Assembly (NCBI RefSeq): GCF_008761635.1
Contig: NZ_CP044344.1
Span: 2,046,001 to 2,110,000, forward strand
From: Nocardioides cynanchi
GTDB lineage: Bacteria > Actinomycetota > Actinomycetes > Propionibacteriales > Nocardioidaceae
Direction of reading: 5' to 3'
Length of the DNA stretch: 64,000 nucleotides
Shown: positions 24,287 to 33,291 of the stretch, one piece after another
How positions within the stretch are numbered: position 1 is the first letter of the stretch
How the letters are laid out: every line of letters starts with the position of its first letter
The notes under the pieces: model-generated
What the model saw: only the letters and a program-made list of their open reading frames with translations
Told to the model about the DNA's origin: nothing
The model's database searches: none
Made by a program: the position numbers and the translations under genes

Positions 24287-24367
24287 GGAGAGGTCTGGTC
24301 CCGGGGTACCGCACGTCGGCACCTGCGACGGAGGCGGCTGGCGCCCGCGCCTCCCTAGCGTCGGAGC

Positions 24368-25516
24368 ATGACGATCCAGATCTCCGAGCCGCGGTCGCAA
24401 GCAGGAACGGCCGGGCCGCACCTGGACATCGACCTGGGGGCGGTCGCGGCGAACACCCGCCTCCTGGCGGCCCGCGCGAGCGGAGCCCTGATGGCGGTGG
24501 TCAAGGCCGACGGCTTCGGGCACGGCGCACTCGACGTGGCCCGGACCGCGCTCGCCCACGGCGCCACCTCGCTCGGCGTCACCTCGCTGACCGAGGCCTG
24601 GCCGCTGCGTGAGGCCGGGCTCACGGCTCCGGTGCTGAGCTGGCTCAACCCGCTGGATGCCGACTTCGCCGAGGCGGTCCGCTGCGAGGTGGACGTCGCC
24701 GTCCCCGGTCTCGAGCACCTGGCGGCCGTGGCCGCGGCTCCGGGACGCGCCCGGATCCACCTGCACCTCGACGCCGGCATGGCCCGGGACGGCGCGGCGC
24801 CGGCGGCGTGGCCCCGGCTGTGCCGGGCGGCGCGACGGGCCGAGCAGCGCGGTGAGGTCGAGGTGGTCGGCCTGATGGGGCACCTCGGCTGCAGCGACGA
24901 CCCCGGCGACACCTGCAACGCCCTCGGCCGGAGCCGGTTCGCCTGGGCGCTGGAGATCGCCCGGGCCTGCGGCCTCCGACCCGCCCAGCGCCACCTCGCC
25001 GCCACCGCAGCGACGCTGACCGACCCGCTGAGCCACCACACGATGAGCCGGGTCGGCGCCGGACTGGTCGGGATCGACCCCAGCCGGACCACGTCGTTGC
25101 GCCAGCCGATGACCCTGACCGCCCCGCTGGTCTCGGTGCGCCGCGTCCGCGCCGGCACGCCGGTCGGCTACGGCCATGCCTACCGGACCCCGCTCGGGAC
25201 CCATCTCGGGCTGGTGCCGCTGGGCTATGCCGACGGCCTGCCGCGGACGGCGTCCGGCCGGGCCCAGGTGCAGCTCCGGGGCCGGCGGCTGCCGGTGGTC
25301 GGCCGGCTCTCGATGGACCAGCTCGTCATCGACCTGGGTGACACCGGCGGCGAGCCCGGCGAAACCGTCACCGTGTTCGGCCCCGGGTCCGCGGGCGAGC
25401 CGACGGTCGCCGACTGGGCGGGCTGGGCCGGCACCATCGAGCACGAGATCGTCACCGGCCTCGGCGGGCGGATCGCCCGGCGGACCCGACCGGTCGCCCA
25501 CCTGCGGAGCGTGTGA
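24368..25516 (+). CDS. alr: alanine racemase
   Basis: A 382-residue PLP enzyme that makes D-alanine for peptidoglycan. The PLP lysine lies in [12 protein letters not shown] (family VVKANAYGHG), the catalytic Tyr region is [12 protein letters not shown], and RLSMDQ is the family's C-terminal signature. The start is ATG 24368. The gene overlaps the Ddl start by one base (TGATG), so production of D-Ala and D-Ala-D-Ala is translationally coupled. The Alr core YGxxP block reads VGIDPS. This is a complete racemase; whether it is the only copy in the genome cannot be seen. Confidence 0.9.
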   Translation: MTIQISEPRSQAGTAGPHLDIDLGAVAANTRLLAARASGALMAVVKADGFGHGALDVARTALAHGATSLGVTSLTEAWPLREAGLTAPVLSWLNPLDADFAEAVRCEVDVAVPGLEHLAAVAAAPGRARIHLHLDAGMARDGAAPAAWPRLCRAARRAEQRGEVEVVGLMGHLGCSDDPGDTCNALGRSRFAWALEIARACGLRPAQRHLAATAATLTDPLSHHTMSRVGAGLVGIDPSRTTSLRQPMTLTAPLVSVRRVRAGTPVGYGHAYRTPLGTHLGLVPLGYADGLPRTASGRAQVQLRGRRLPVVGRLSMDQLVIDLGDTGGEPGETVTVFGPGSAGEPTVADWAGWAGTIEHEIVTGLGGRIARRTRPVAHLRSV

Positions 25517-26454
25517 TGACGACCCGGGTCGCCGTCATCGGGGGCGGCCAGAGCTGTGAGCACGAGGTCTCGCTCGCCTCGGCGGCCGGCGTGGCCGCCG
25601 GGCTCGACCCCACGTCGTACGACGTCGTGCCGCTCACCATCGGCCGCGACGGCACCTGGCGTGACCGTGGCTGGAGGCCGATGGGACTGTCGGGCGTCGC
25701 CCAGATCCTGCGCGGCTGCGAGGTCGTGTTCCCCCTGGTCCACGGTCCGCGTGGCGAGGACGGGACGCTCGCCGCCCTCTGCGAGCTGGCGGGGCTGCGC
25801 TACGTCGGCTCCGGGGTCGGCGCGGGGGCGCTGGCGATGGACAAGTGGGCGACCAAGCTGGTCGCGAACGCGCTCGGCATCGCCACGGCTCCCGGGCGCC
25901 TGGTCACGGTGCCTGGAGCGCCGATCGAGCCGTGGACCGGGCCCGTGGTGGTCAAGCCGGTGGCGGCCGGGTCGAGCCGTGGCGTGAGCAAGGTCTGCGA
26001 GCCCGACGGCCTGCGACCTGCACTCGAGGCCGCACTCGCACTCGACTCGCGGGCCCTGGTCGAGGACGTGATCGCCGGCCGCGAGATCGACGTGGCCGTG
26101 CTGCGCTGCGCCGACGGCGCCCTGGTCGCCGCTCCCCCGCTCGAGATCGTCGGCGACGGGGTCTTCGACTACGACGCGAAGTACGGCGGCGCGGCCGACT
26201 TCCGGGTGCCGGCCGTGCTGGAGGAGCGTGACGCCAAGGCCCTCGAGGATGCCGCCCTGACGGTGTACGCCGCCCTCGGCTGCTCGGGCGTCGCCCGGGT
26301 CGACTTCTTCCTGACCGACGCCGGCCCGGTGCTCAACGAGGTCAACACCACGCCCGGGATGACCGAGCACTCCCAGGTGCCCCGGATGTTCGCCGCCGCC
26401 GGCCTCGGTTACTCCGACCTGCTCGACGAGCTGGTCCGCGGCGCCCACCGGTGA
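25516..26454 (+). CDS. ddl: D-alanine--D-alanine ligase
   Basis: A 312-residue ATP-grasp enzyme joining two D-alanines for the peptidoglycan stem. The signatures are GGQSCEHEVSLASA (ATP loop), HGPRGEDGTLAALCELAGLRYVGSGV, FDYDAKYGGAADF (the Tyr marking D-Ala rather than D-lactate ligases) and NEVNTTPGMTEHSQVPRM. It is shorter than usual Ddl proteins (~340-370). The start is ATG 25516 overlapping alr. It is followed 16 bases later by a histidine kinase, so a cell-wall sensing module is possible. A second, longer Ddl elsewhere in the genome is likely but not visible. Confidence 0.9.
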   Translation: MTTRVAVIGGGQSCEHEVSLASAAGVAAGLDPTSYDVVPLTIGRDGTWRDRGWRPMGLSGVAQILRGCEVVFPLVHGPRGEDGTLAALCELAGLRYVGSGVGAGALAMDKWATKLVANALGIATAPGRLVTVPGAPIEPWTGPVVVKPVAAGSSRGVSKVCEPDGLRPALEAALALDSRALVEDVIAGREIDVAVLRCADGALVAAPPLEIVGDGVFDYDAKYGGAADFRVPAVLEERDAKALEDAALTVYAALGCSGVARVDFFLTDAGPVLNEVNTTPGMTEHSQVPRMFAAAGLGYSDLLDELVRGAHR

Positions 26455-26470
26455 CGTCTGGCGTGGTTCG

Positions 26471-27721
26471 ATGACCCGCATGACCTCGCCGCCCGACGCC
26501 TGGCGACGCTGGAAGCCGTGGGTGCCGGACGCCGCGGCGGGCCTGGCGGTGCTCGTGGTCGGGCTCTGGGAGAACGACCACGACCTGACCCGGACCTCCA
26601 CCTGGGGCCCGGTGCTCGTGGTGCTCGGTCTGGCAGTGGCCGTGGCCCTGACCCGCGCGGCGCCCGGGCCCGCGCTCGCCGTCGCCTGGGCCGTCGGCGC
26701 GGTCCACCTGGTCACCGGCACGGGTCCGCTGGTGATCGAGGTGATGCTGGCCTACGTCGCCTTCGGCTGCGCGCGCTGGGGCAGCACGACCGTGGTCTGG
26801 CTGAGCGGGCTCTCGATCCCGTTCGGCGCGACGATCGCGGTGCTCTGGCTGGACCAGAGCGTCTTCTACCAGGCGCTCGACGTGGCGGGCGTCAAGGTGC
26901 TGGCCCGGACGGCGTACCCCGGAGGCAACGGCTGGCGGCTCCCGGCCGGGCTGCTCGGGACCGCCATCCTGATGGCGCCGTGGCTGCTCGGGCTCGCGCT
27001 CCGCTTCTCGGACCGCTCGCGGGTGTCGCGTCGCTCGCAGGTGGTGGCCGAGGCCGAGCGTGACCAGGCCGCCGAGATCGCCCGGCTCCGCGACGAGCAG
27101 ACCCGGCTCGCGCACGACGTGCACGACGTGGTCGGCCACTCGCTCGCGGTGATCCTGGCGCAGGCCGAGTCGGCACAGTTCCGCGACGACCACGACACGG
27201 TGGCGCTCAAGCAGACGATGGCCAACATCGCGACGTCGGCCCGGACCTCGCTGGAGGACGTCCGTCAGGTGCTCGCCGCGACCTCCGGCACCGCGGTCGC
27301 GACGGCCCGGCAGGCCGACATCGAGAGCCTGATCGAGGGGGTCCGGGCCAGCGGCCACGAGGTGGAGTCGACCCTGGTCGGGATGCCCCAGCCGATGCCC
27401 CCCGAGCTCGAGGTCGTCGCCTTCCGGGTGCTCCAGGAGATGCTGACAAACGCGATCAAGCACGGCCGGCGAGACCTCCCCGTCCAGGTCGAGCGTCACT
27501 GGGAGGGCGACCTGCGGATCGAGGTGCGCAACGCCCTGAGCGCCGGCCCGGACGAGACCCAGCCCATCGCGCCGGCCCCGTCGTCGCCGGGCGGCGGGCA
27601 GGGCGTGGCCGGCATGCGGCGCCGCCTGGAGGCCGTCGGCGGCCGGCTCGACGTACGCCGTCGCAGCGACCCGCCGACGTTCACCGCGACGGCCTGGGTG
27701 CCGGTCCGGACGCCCCGATGA
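26471..27721 (+). CDS. NarL-family sensor histidine kinase
   Basis: A 416-residue membrane kinase. Residues ~15-175 form about six hydrophobic segments, a membrane-embedded input domain without a large external loop. The HisKA_3 dimerisation box is LAHDVHDVVGHSLAVILAQAES (His ~218 phosphorylated), and the HATPase region ends with EMLTNAIKHGR, the N box, and the G boxes GQGVAGMRRRLEAVGGRL. The start is ATG 26471. The stop overlaps the response-regulator start. Being downstream of alr-ddl suggests cell-envelope stress sensing, but this is inference. Confidence 0.88.
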   Translation: MTRMTSPPDAWRRWKPWVPDAAAGLAVLVVGLWENDHDLTRTSTWGPVLVVLGLAVAVALTRAAPGPALAVAWAVGAVHLVTGTGPLVIEVMLAYVAFGCARWGSTTVVWLSGLSIPFGATIAVLWLDQSVFYQALDVAGVKVLARTAYPGGNGWRLPAGLLGTAILMAPWLLGLALRFSDRSRVSRRSQVVAEAERDQAAEIARLRDEQTRLAHDVHDVVGHSLAVILAQAESAQFRDDHDTVALKQTMANIATSARTSLEDVRQVLAATSGTAVATARQADIESLIEGVRASGHEVESTLVGMPQPMPPELEVVAFRVLQEMLTNAIKHGRRDLPVQVERHWEGDLRIEVRNALSAGPDETQPIAPAPSSPGGGQGVAGMRRRLEAVGGRLDVRRRSDPPTFTATAWVPVRTPR

Positions 27722-28386
27722 GCGAGCGCATCCGGGTGCTCCTGGTCGACGACCAGGAGCTCTTCCGCGAGGGCGTGCGGGTGATCGTGGACGCCCAGGA
27801 CGGCCTCGAGGTCGTGGGCTCGGCCGCGGACGGCGTGGAGGCGGTGCGGCTGGTCGACGACCTGGCGCCGGACGTCGTGCTGATGGACGTCCGGATGCCC
27901 GAGATGGACGGCGTCGAGGCGACCCGGCAGATCTTCCTGCCCGACCGGGTGGCGCGCCGGGAGCGGCCGGTACGGGTGATCGTGCTGACGACCTTCAACC
28001 TCGACGACCGCGCGGCCACCGCGATCCGCTCCGGCGCCAGCGGCTTCCTGCTGAAGGGGACCACGCCCGCGATGCTGCGCGACGCGATCCGCACGGTGTA
28101 CGCCGGCAACGCCGTGCTCGCCCCCCAGGACCTCGCCACCCTGCTGGACGGCCAGTTCCAGGCCCGCACCCCGCCTCCCCCGTCGTACCTCTCGCTGACC
28201 GACAAGGAGCGCGAGGTCTTCGGAGCCGTGGCACAGGGGCTGTCGAACAGCGAGATCGGCGGCCAGATCTTCGCCAGCGAGTCGACGGTGAAGACCCACG
28301 TCGGTGCGATCCTGCGCAAGCTCGGCCTGCGCGACCGTGTGCAGATCGTGGTCTTCGGCCACGAGCACGGCCTCGTGGACGGCTGA
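27718..28386 (+). CDS. NarL/LuxR response regulator
   Basis: A 222-residue two-component regulator. The receiver domain holds VLLVDDQELFREG, the phosphorylated Asp in DVVLMDVRMPEMDG, the Thr of LTTFN and the Lys of GASGFLLKGTTP. The C-terminal LuxR HTH is LTDKEREVFGAVAQGLSNSEIGGQIFASESTVKTHV. ATG 27718 overlaps the kinase stop by four bases. It is the partner of the kinase just upstream. Target genes are unknown; the alr-ddl operon is an obvious candidate for autocontrol. Confidence 0.9.
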   Translation: MSERIRVLLVDDQELFREGVRVIVDAQDGLEVVGSAADGVEAVRLVDDLAPDVVLMDVRMPEMDGVEATRQIFLPDRVARRERPVRVIVLTTFNLDDRAATAIRSGASGFLLKGTTPAMLRDAIRTVYAGNAVLAPQDLATLLDGQFQARTPPPPSYLSLTDKEREVFGAVAQGLSNSEIGGQIFASESTVKTHVGAILRKLGLRDRVQIVVFGHEHGLVDG

Positions 28387-28405
28387 GCGGCTCTCAGAAG
28401 CCGAG
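28387..28405 (+). repeat. 19-bp direct repeat, first copy
   Basis: An exact copy of 28828-28846. It includes a 5-base inverted repeat (CGGCT...AGCCG) and the reverse complement of purE's last codons (Leu-Gly-Phe-stop). The similarity continues weakly for about 12 bases past the repeat, so it may be a relic of a purE-like 3' end or a shared terminator. Confidence 0.75.
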
Positions 28406-28470
28406 TGTGCGACCCCACTGCCAGCCCTCGCTGTACCGTCGCAGGACAGGCATCGACGAAGGAGCGCGCT

Positions 28471-28815
28471 ATGAGCATGCCGTCAGGTGGCAGCGGAGCT
28501 CCCGGCCACGGCGGCTTCACCGCCTTCTCGCCGGGAGCACACTCGGGAGTTGACCCCGATGCGGACGCCCACGTCGCCGAGGGCTCCATCGACACTCGGG
28601 CCCGGAACGCGCTCACCCTCGGTCTGCTGAGCCTCGTCCTCAACGTCCTGACCGGCATCCCGGCGATCCTGGTCGGACGCCACGCGCTCGCCCACATCGC
28701 CGCCGCCGACGGTGCCCTGAAGGGGCGCTGGGCGGCCTGGACCGGGATCGCGCTCGGGTGCCTCAGCGTCGTCGCCTTCGTCGGGGTCGTGATCTACCTC
28801 AACCAGCACCCCTGA
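28471..28815 (+). CDS. DUF4190-like two-helix membrane protein
   Basis: A 114-residue protein with a disordered Gly/Pro-rich first half, then two hydrophobic helices (LTLGLLSLVLNVLTGIPAILVGRHALAHI and WAAWTGIALGCLSVVAFVGVVIYL), the DUF4190 layout common in actinobacteria. Function is unknown. The start is ATG 28471 with AAGGAG 7 bases upstream. It lies between two copies of a 19-base repeat and ends 19 bases before the convergent purE gene. Confidence 0.75.
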   Translation: MSMPSGGSGAPGHGGFTAFSPGAHSGVDPDADAHVAEGSIDTRARNALTLGLLSLVLNVLTGIPAILVGRHALAHIAAADGALKGRWAAWTGIALGCLSVVAFVGVVIYLNQHP

Positions 28816-28820
28816 CCCAG

Positions 28821-28847
28821 GCTCGGCGCGGCTCTCAGAAGCCGAGC
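28821..28847. terminator. hairpin between the convergent DUF4190 and purE genes
   Basis: GCTCGGC-N13-GCCGAGC, a perfect seven-base stem. It overlaps the end of purE and would work in both directions. The second copy of the 19-base repeat (28828-28846) lies inside it. Confidence 0.5.
28828..28846 (+). repeat. 19-bp direct repeat, second copy
   Basis: Identical to 28387-28405; 441 bases separate the two starts, and the DUF4190 gene lies between them. This copy includes the last codons of purE. Confidence 0.75.
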
Positions 28848-29353
28848 TTGCGCGCCCCCGCCGACGAGCGGACCTTCTTGCCCTTCTCCTGCGCGGTGGT
28901 GCGCAGGTCGGCCTGGAAGTCGAGCATCCGCTGCCGCAGGTCGGCGTCGGAGGCGGCCAGGATCCGCACGGCCAGCAGCCCCGCGTTGCGGGCGTTGCCG
29001 ACCCCGACGGTGGCCACCGGTACACCGGCCGGCATCTGCACGATCGAGAGCAGCGAGTCCATCCCGTCGAGGTGCTTGAGCGGCACGGGTACGCCGATCA
29101 CCGGGAGTGGGGTGACCGCGGCGAGCATCCCGGGCAGGTGAGCGGCCCCGCCGGCGCCGGCGATGATCACCGACAGCCCGCGCTCGGCCGCCCCGCGGCC
29201 GTAGCCGAGCATCTCGTCGGGCATCCGGTGGGCCGAGACCACGTCGGCCTCGTAGGCGACGTCGAACTCCTTGAGCGCCTCGGCCGCGGCCTCCATCACC
29301 GGCCAGTCGGAGTCCGAACCCATCACGATCCCGACGCGGGCTGCTTCACTCAT
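28835..29353 (-). CDS. purE: 5-(carboxyamino)imidazole ribonucleotide mutase
   Basis: A 172-residue enzyme of de novo purine synthesis that shifts the carboxyl group of N5-CAIR to give CAIR. The signatures are [90 protein letters not shown], all strongly conserved. The start is ATG 29353, overlapping the purK stop by four bases. It is the last gene of a six-gene minus-strand group (birA to purE). The 3' end carries one copy of the 19-base repeat. Confidence 0.95.
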   Translation of the reverse strand: MSEAARVGIVMGSDSDWPVMEAAAEALKEFDVAYEADVVSAHRMPDEMLGYGRGAAERGLSVIIAGAGGAAHLPGMLAAVTPLPVIGVPVPLKHLDGMDSLLSIVQMPAGVPVATVGVGNARNAGLLAVRILAASDADLRQRMLDFQADLRTTAQEKGKKVRSSAGARKLGF

Positions 29354-30516
29354 TCGCTCTCATCCCCCAGGTCTCCGGCGAACCACGCCGCCGCGTGGCG
29401 GGCGCGCTCCAGACAATCTTGCAGGTCGTCGCCGTAGGCGTTCACGTGCCCGACCTTGCGGCCCGGACGCGGCTCCTTGCCGTACAGGTGCACGCGCAGC
29501 CTCGGGTCGCGGGCCAGGGCGTGCGGGTAGCCGTCGTACAGACGGCCCCCGGAGTCGGCAGGGCCGCCGAGGATGTTGACCATCACCGTCCAGGGGGCGC
29601 GCGCCAGGGGTGAGCCCAGCGGCAGGTCGAGGACGGCACGCAGGTGGTTCTCGAACTGCGAGGTGACCGCGCCGTCCTGGGTCCAGTGACCGGTGTTGTG
29701 CGGTCGCATCGCCAGCTCGTTGACCAGGACGCCGTCGGCGGTCTCGAACAGCTCGACGGCCAGGATCCCGGTCACGTCGAGGTCGCGGGCGATCCGCAGC
29801 GCGAGCTCCTGGGCCTGCGCGGCGTGGGCAGGGTCCAGGCCGGGGGCCGGAGCCACCACCTCGGCACAGATCCCGTCCCGCTGGGTCGACTGCACCACGG
29901 GGTACGCCGCCGCCTGGCCGCTGGGGCTGCGGGCCACCAGGGCCGAGAGCTCGCGGTCGAAGTCCACCCGCTCCTCCGCGAGGATCCGCACCCCGGTCCG
30001 GGCCGCGACCTCGAACGCCGGCCCGCACTCGTCCGGCGTACCGACGAACCAGACGCCCTTGCCGTCGTAGCCGCCGCGTGCGGTCTTGAGCACGCACGGG
30101 AAGCCGAAGTCGGCGACGTCGGCGACGTCGGCGACCTCCCGGTGCCGGGGCTGCGGGATGCCGAGCCGGTCGACGGCGGCGCGCATCACCAGCTTGTCCT
30201 GAGCGTGGACCAACGCCTCCGGCCCGGGACGTACGGCGACCCCGTCGGCGGCGAGGGCGTGCAGGTGGTCGGTCGGGACGTGCTCGTGGTCGAAGGTGAC
30301 CACCCGGCAGCCGGAGACGACGCGATGCAGGGTGGCCAGGTCGGTGTAGTCGCCCACCAGGTGGTCGGGGATCACCTGGCTCGCGGAGACTCCGGGCGCC
30401 TCGGCCAGGAGCCGCAGCGGGATGCCCAGGGCGGCGGCGGGCTCGGCCATCATCCGGGCCAGCTGACCGCCTCCGATGACGGCGATCGTGGGCGCACTCT
30501 CGGACCCGGGGCTCAC
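29350..30516 (-). CDS. purK: 5-(carboxyamino)imidazole ribonucleotide synthase
   Basis: A 388-residue ATP-grasp enzyme making N5-CAIR from AIR, bicarbonate and ATP, the step before PurE. Visible are [13 protein letters not shown], the VTFDHEHVP block, [10 protein letters not shown], the ATP-grasp segments [17 protein letters not shown], and [32 protein letters not shown] chose GTG 30516 (VSPGSESAP); upstream frame has only low-complexity residues. A 9-base triple repeat near 30109-30136 encodes VADVADVAD. It overlaps purE and follows the winged-helix gene by 31 bases. Confidence 0.93.
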   Translation of the reverse strand: MSPGSESAPTIAVIGGGQLARMMAEPAAALGIPLRLLAEAPGVSASQVIPDHLVGDYTDLATLHRVVSGCRVVTFDHEHVPTDHLHALAADGVAVRPGPEALVHAQDKLVMRAAVDRLGIPQPRHREVADVADVADFGFPCVLKTARGGYDGKGVWFVGTPDECGPAFEVAARTGVRILAEERVDFDRELSALVARSPSGQAAAYPVVQSTQRDGICAEVVAPAPGLDPAHAAQAQELALRIARDLDVTGILAVELFETADGVLVNELAMRPHNTGHWTQDGAVTSQFENHLRAVLDLPLGSPLARAPWTVMVNILGGPADSGGRLYDGYPHALARDPRLRVHLYGKEPRPGRKVGHVNAYGDDLQDCLERARHAAAWFAGDLGDESE

Positions 30517-30547
30517 GCGGGACAGCGTAAGGGCTGACGCGCTGGCG

Positions 30548-30892
30548 TCAGACTGCGGCCGCCTGCGCGGGCATGGTGGCGCTGTACGCGGGTGCGTCCG
30601 ACTCGAAGCGGAGCCCGGCGCCACGCACCGTGGTGATCAGGGTCGGCTGGCTCGGGTCGTCGCCGAGCTTGCGGCGGACCCACCCGAGGTGGACGTCGAT
30701 GGTCTTCGACGAGGTCCAGAAGGTGGTGTTCCAGACGGTCAGCATCAGGTCGTCGCGCGAGACGACCTCACCTGCGTGCGCCATCAGGTAGTGGAGCAGG
30801 TCGAACTCCTTGCGCGAGAACACGATCTCGCGATCATCGCGCCAGACCCGCCTGGTAACGGGGTCGACGGTGACGTCCTGGACCTTGAGCAC
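30548..30892 (-). CDS. stand-alone winged-helix DNA-binding protein (OmpR/PhoB C-terminal type)
   Basis: A 114-residue protein consisting only of an OmpR-like winged helix: VWRDDREIVFSRKEFDLLHYLMAHAGEVVSRDDLMLTVW, then TIDVHLGWVRRKLGDDP and a wing hairpin LITTVRGAGLRFE. No receiver domain is present and no spare frame upstream could encode one. I chose GTG 30892 over GTG 30916: a TATTTT -10 box ends six bases before it and no Shine-Dalgarno is seen, so the message is likely leaderless. It lies between the cyclase and purK genes; its target is unknown. Confidence 0.78.
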   Translation of the reverse strand: MLKVQDVTVDPVTRRVWRDDREIVFSRKEFDLLHYLMAHAGEVVSRDDLMLTVWNTTFWTSSKTIDVHLGWVRRKLGDDPSQPTLITTVRGAGLRFESDAPAYSATMPAQAAAV

Positions 30893-30898
30893 ACACTT

Positions 30899-30904
30899 AA
30901 AATA
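30899..30904 (-). promoter_or_regulatory. -10 box for a leaderless winged-helix transcript
   Basis: TATTTT on the minus strand, six bases before GTG 30892, in a locally AT-rich patch. I see no good -35 box (GGCGCG at the expected place). Confidence 0.45.
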
Positions 30905-30977
30905 GGTACCCAACACCCCTTCGCGCCGGGGAATGGCTCAACTCGCATGGTTCCGAAGGTAAAATCTCCCCCAGCGG

Positions 30978-31961
30978 TCAATGACGTCGGACGGCCACGG
31001 GTTCGACCAGACCGAAGCCTCGCACCGGTCTCGCCGGCAGCGGACGCGTCTCGAACTGGTCCTCCGGCAGCAGCTCCGCGGTCGCCCGGTCGACGATCAC
31101 CCGGTTGCGCCGCGCCACCGCCGTGAGCCGTGCCGCCATGTTCACCGGCGGCCCGAACACGTCCCCGAGGCGCATCGCCACGGATCCGGTGGCCAGCCCC
31201 ACTCGGACGTCGGGCATCCGGTGGTCGCGCCCGACCACGGTGATGATCCCCTCGGCGGTGTCGTAGGCCCGGATCGGGTCCTCGTTCACGAACAGCACGG
31301 CGTCCCCGATGCTCTTGATCACCCGCCCGCGCTGCCCGGCCACGACGTCCGCGCACCGCGACTCGAACACCTCCACCAGGTCACCGAGACGGTCGTGGTC
31401 GAGCTGGTTGGAGAGCGCGGTGAAGGCGACGATGTCGGCGAACCCGACGGTCACCTCGGTGGTCTGGAGGTCCTCCTCGTTGGCGCCGAGGGTCTCGATC
31501 CGACCCACCGCCGCCGCGAGGTGCCGGCGCCAGACGTAGACCAGAAGCTCCTCGAAGGGCTCGTTGAGCTGCTCGACCATCTGCAGCGCCGCCGTGGCCC
31601 GCGAGCCGGTGGCGTCGTCACCCGCCTCGAGCTCCTGGACGCGGTGCACGAGCGTGCCGACCTCCCAGTCGGCGAGCCGGGCCATCGTCTGGCCGACCGC
31701 ACGGGTCAGGTTGACCGCCATGTCGAAGTCGATGACGCCCGCGTCGACCAGCCGCAGCAGCGTCGAGACCGCGTCGGCGTCGGCCTGGGTGAACGCGCGG
31801 TCCACCCCGTGGTCGGGGAAGCCGAGGGCCCGCCAGAGCCGTCGCGCCTGCTCGATCGTGGCACCGGTCTCCGCGGCCACCTCGAGGGCGTTGAAGCTGA
31901 CCTCCTCGCCCAGGATGGCGCGTTCGAGGCGATGTCCCGGACTGGGCTCAGGCTCCGTCAT
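30978..31961 (-). CDS. class III adenylate/guanylate cyclase, Rv1264-like
   Basis: A 327-residue cytoplasmic cyclase. Residues ~1-150 are the helical N-terminal domain of the pH-sensing Rv1264 group (VSFNALEVAAETGATIEQARRLWRALGFPD). The catalytic domain runs ~165-325: metal Asp in GFADIVAFT, second metal site and substrate Lys in IKSIGDAVLFV, and transition-state Asn/Arg in VFGPPVNMAARL. It should make cAMP in dimers. The start is ATG 31961, overlapping the PH-gene end by 14 bases. It is 85 bases upstream of the winged-helix gene. Confidence 0.9.
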   Translation of the reverse strand: MTEPEPSPGHRLERAILGEEVSFNALEVAAETGATIEQARRLWRALGFPDHGVDRAFTQADADAVSTLLRLVDAGVIDFDMAVNLTRAVGQTMARLADWEVGTLVHRVQELEAGDDATGSRATAALQMVEQLNEPFEELLVYVWRRHLAAAVGRIETLGANEEDLQTTEVTVGFADIVAFTALSNQLDHDRLGDLVEVFESRCADVVAGQRGRVIKSIGDAVLFVNEDPIRAYDTAEGIITVVGRDHRMPDVRVGLATGSVAMRLGDVFGPPVNMAARLTAVARRNRVIVDRATAELLPEDQFETRPLPARPVRGFGLVEPVAVRRH

Positions 31962-32457
31962 CGGTCCTTGGGTCGGCGGCGGGCGCGCCGGCGTCGAGCA
32001 GCTCGGTGAGTCGGCGCTGGACGCTCTCGACGTGGGGGATGTCGTGCAGTCGCACCGAGCCGTGGGTGCTGGCGTCGCTGATCACGAGCGTGCCGCACCC
32101 GAGCATCCGGTCGAGCACGCCCATGTCGTAGGCGACGTCGCTGATCCGGTGCAGCGGGATGTCGTGACCGCGGCGCGAGATCACGCCCTCGCGGGTGATC
32201 AGCCGCTTGGTCGTGATCGTGTACGTCGAGGTCAGCCAGTCCAGGAACGGCCGCAGGGTGAACCACACGACGACGAGCAGCGCCAGGATCCACACGATCA
32301 GGCTGACCACGCCGTTGCCGATGTGCCGGTCGAGGAAGATCGCCACCGCCAGGGTCACGAGGAGCACCAGGACCGGGACGATCAGTGCCTTGGGATGGGT
32401 GCGTGTGTCGACGACGACGGACTCGCCGTCGGTCAACAGCTTGGGAGAGATGGCCAC
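31948..32457 (-). CDS. bacterial PH-domain membrane protein (Rv3278c-like)
   Basis: A 169-residue protein with two N-terminal membrane helices (IVPVLVLLVTLAVAIFL and VVSLIVWILALLVVVWFTL) followed by a bPH_2 domain (LTSTYTITTKRLITREGVISRRGHDIPLHRISDVAYDMGVLDRMLGCGTLVISDAST). Function is unknown. I use GTG 32457 (VAISPKLLTDGE), matching the usual family beginning; ATG 32499 is an alternative but would overlap birA's 3' end by 29 bases. It is the second gene after birA, as in M. tuberculosis where the homologue also neighbours birA. Confidence 0.82.
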   Translation of the reverse strand: MAISPKLLTDGESVVVDTRTHPKALIVPVLVLLVTLAVAIFLDRHIGNGVVSLIVWILALLVVVWFTLRPFLDWLTSTYTITTKRLITREGVISRRGHDIPLHRISDVAYDMGVLDRMLGCGTLVISDASTHGSVRLHDIPHVESVQRRLTELLDAGAPAADPRTDDGA

Positions 32458-32470
32458 GGGCCCGAGTGTC

Positions 32471-33250
32471 TCACCCCGCGGGGCGAAGGTGAACGACATC
32501 GCCCGCGCTCAGGGTGAGCGTCTCGCCGGCCGTCCGGAGCAGCAGCCGGCCGTGGTCGTCCACGTCGACGACGCGACCCTCGACGGTCCGGTCGTCGGGC
32601 AGGTCGACCCGCACGTCCTGGCCCAGGGTCGCGCTGCGGTCGCGGTACTGGTTCAGGAAGAGGTCCGGATGCGCTGCGGCGTGGCGCAGGGAGGCACGCA
32701 GGGAGGCGAGCACATCGCCGAACAGGGCGGTCCGGTCGACCGGGTGCCCGGCCAGGGTCAGCGAGGTGGCGGTCGGCACCGGCAGCTCCGCGGCGGTCTG
32801 GTCGACGTTGATCCCCACCCCGATCACCGCCACCGGTGGCTGTCCCGACGACGGGCCCGTCACCCGCTCGACCAGGATCCCGCAGACCTTCAGGCCGTCC
32901 ACCAGCACGTCGTTGGGCCACTTCACGGCGGCGTACCCGCCCAGCGCCCGGGACACGGCGTACCCGGTGACGAGCGGGACCAGCGGCCACCACTCGAGGT
33001 CCATCCCGGGGTCGACGACCGCGGAGAAGGTGAGGGCCGCGCCCGGTGGGGTCACCCAGTCGCGGTCGAGCCGGCCCCGGCCCGCCTGCTGGTGGTCGGC
33101 GACCACGACCAGGTCGGGCACCGGGTCGGTGGCGGCGAGGACGTTGGTCGAGCCGGCCTCGGCGTGCAGCTGCACGGTCCACGACGGGCCGGCCGCGGCC
33201 TGGAGGGCGGTCGGGTCGAGCGGCGACCGGGCGGAGCGGGAGGAGTCCAT
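32471..33250 (-). CDS. birA: biotin--[acetyl-CoA-carboxylase] ligase
   Basis: A 259-residue biotin protein ligase that attaches biotin to the BCCP lysine of the carboxylase alpha subunit at 58359-60146. The signatures are GSTNVLAA (substrate Ser/Thr), [31 protein letters not shown] (biotinyl-AMP loop), [21 protein letters not shown] and GVGINVDQT. There is no N-terminal DNA-binding domain, so it is a monofunctional type I ligase. The start is ATG 33250. It is divergent from accD with 41 bases between starts; the same arrangement occurs in M. tuberculosis. Confidence 0.92.
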   Translation of the reverse strand: MDSSRSARSPLDPTALQAAAGPSWTVQLHAEAGSTNVLAATDPVPDLVVVADHQQAGRGRLDRDWVTPPGAALTFSAVVDPGMDLEWWPLVPLVTGYAVSRALGGYAAVKWPNDVLVDGLKVCGILVERVTGPSSGQPPVAVIGVGINVDQTAAELPVPTATSLTLAGHPVDRTALFGDVLASLRASLRHAAAHPDLFLNQYRDRSATLGQDVRVDLPDDRTVEGRVVDVDDHGRLLLRTAGETLTLSAGDVVHLRPAG

Positions 33251-33291
33251 GGCACTACATTGGCCCCGCAGACGCGAGGAGGCCACCACAC

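Noticed and set aside
24304-24309. GGGTAC before alr as a SigB-type -10 box
   Set aside because: The nearest GGTTC is 25 bases away, too far for this promoter class.
25516-26454. A vancomycin-resistance D-Ala-D-Lac ligase
   Set aside because: The Tyr in the FDYDAKY block marks a D-Ala-D-Ala ligase, and no vanH or vanX partner is present.
28387-28460. An 18-codon minus-strand frame ending like purE (Leu-Gly-Phe-stop)
   Set aside because: No ribosome site and too short; best read as repeat or relic.
30109-30136. Triple GTCGGCGAC repeat in purK
   Set aside because: A short in-frame slippage repeat (VADVADVAD) in a loop; no regulatory meaning.
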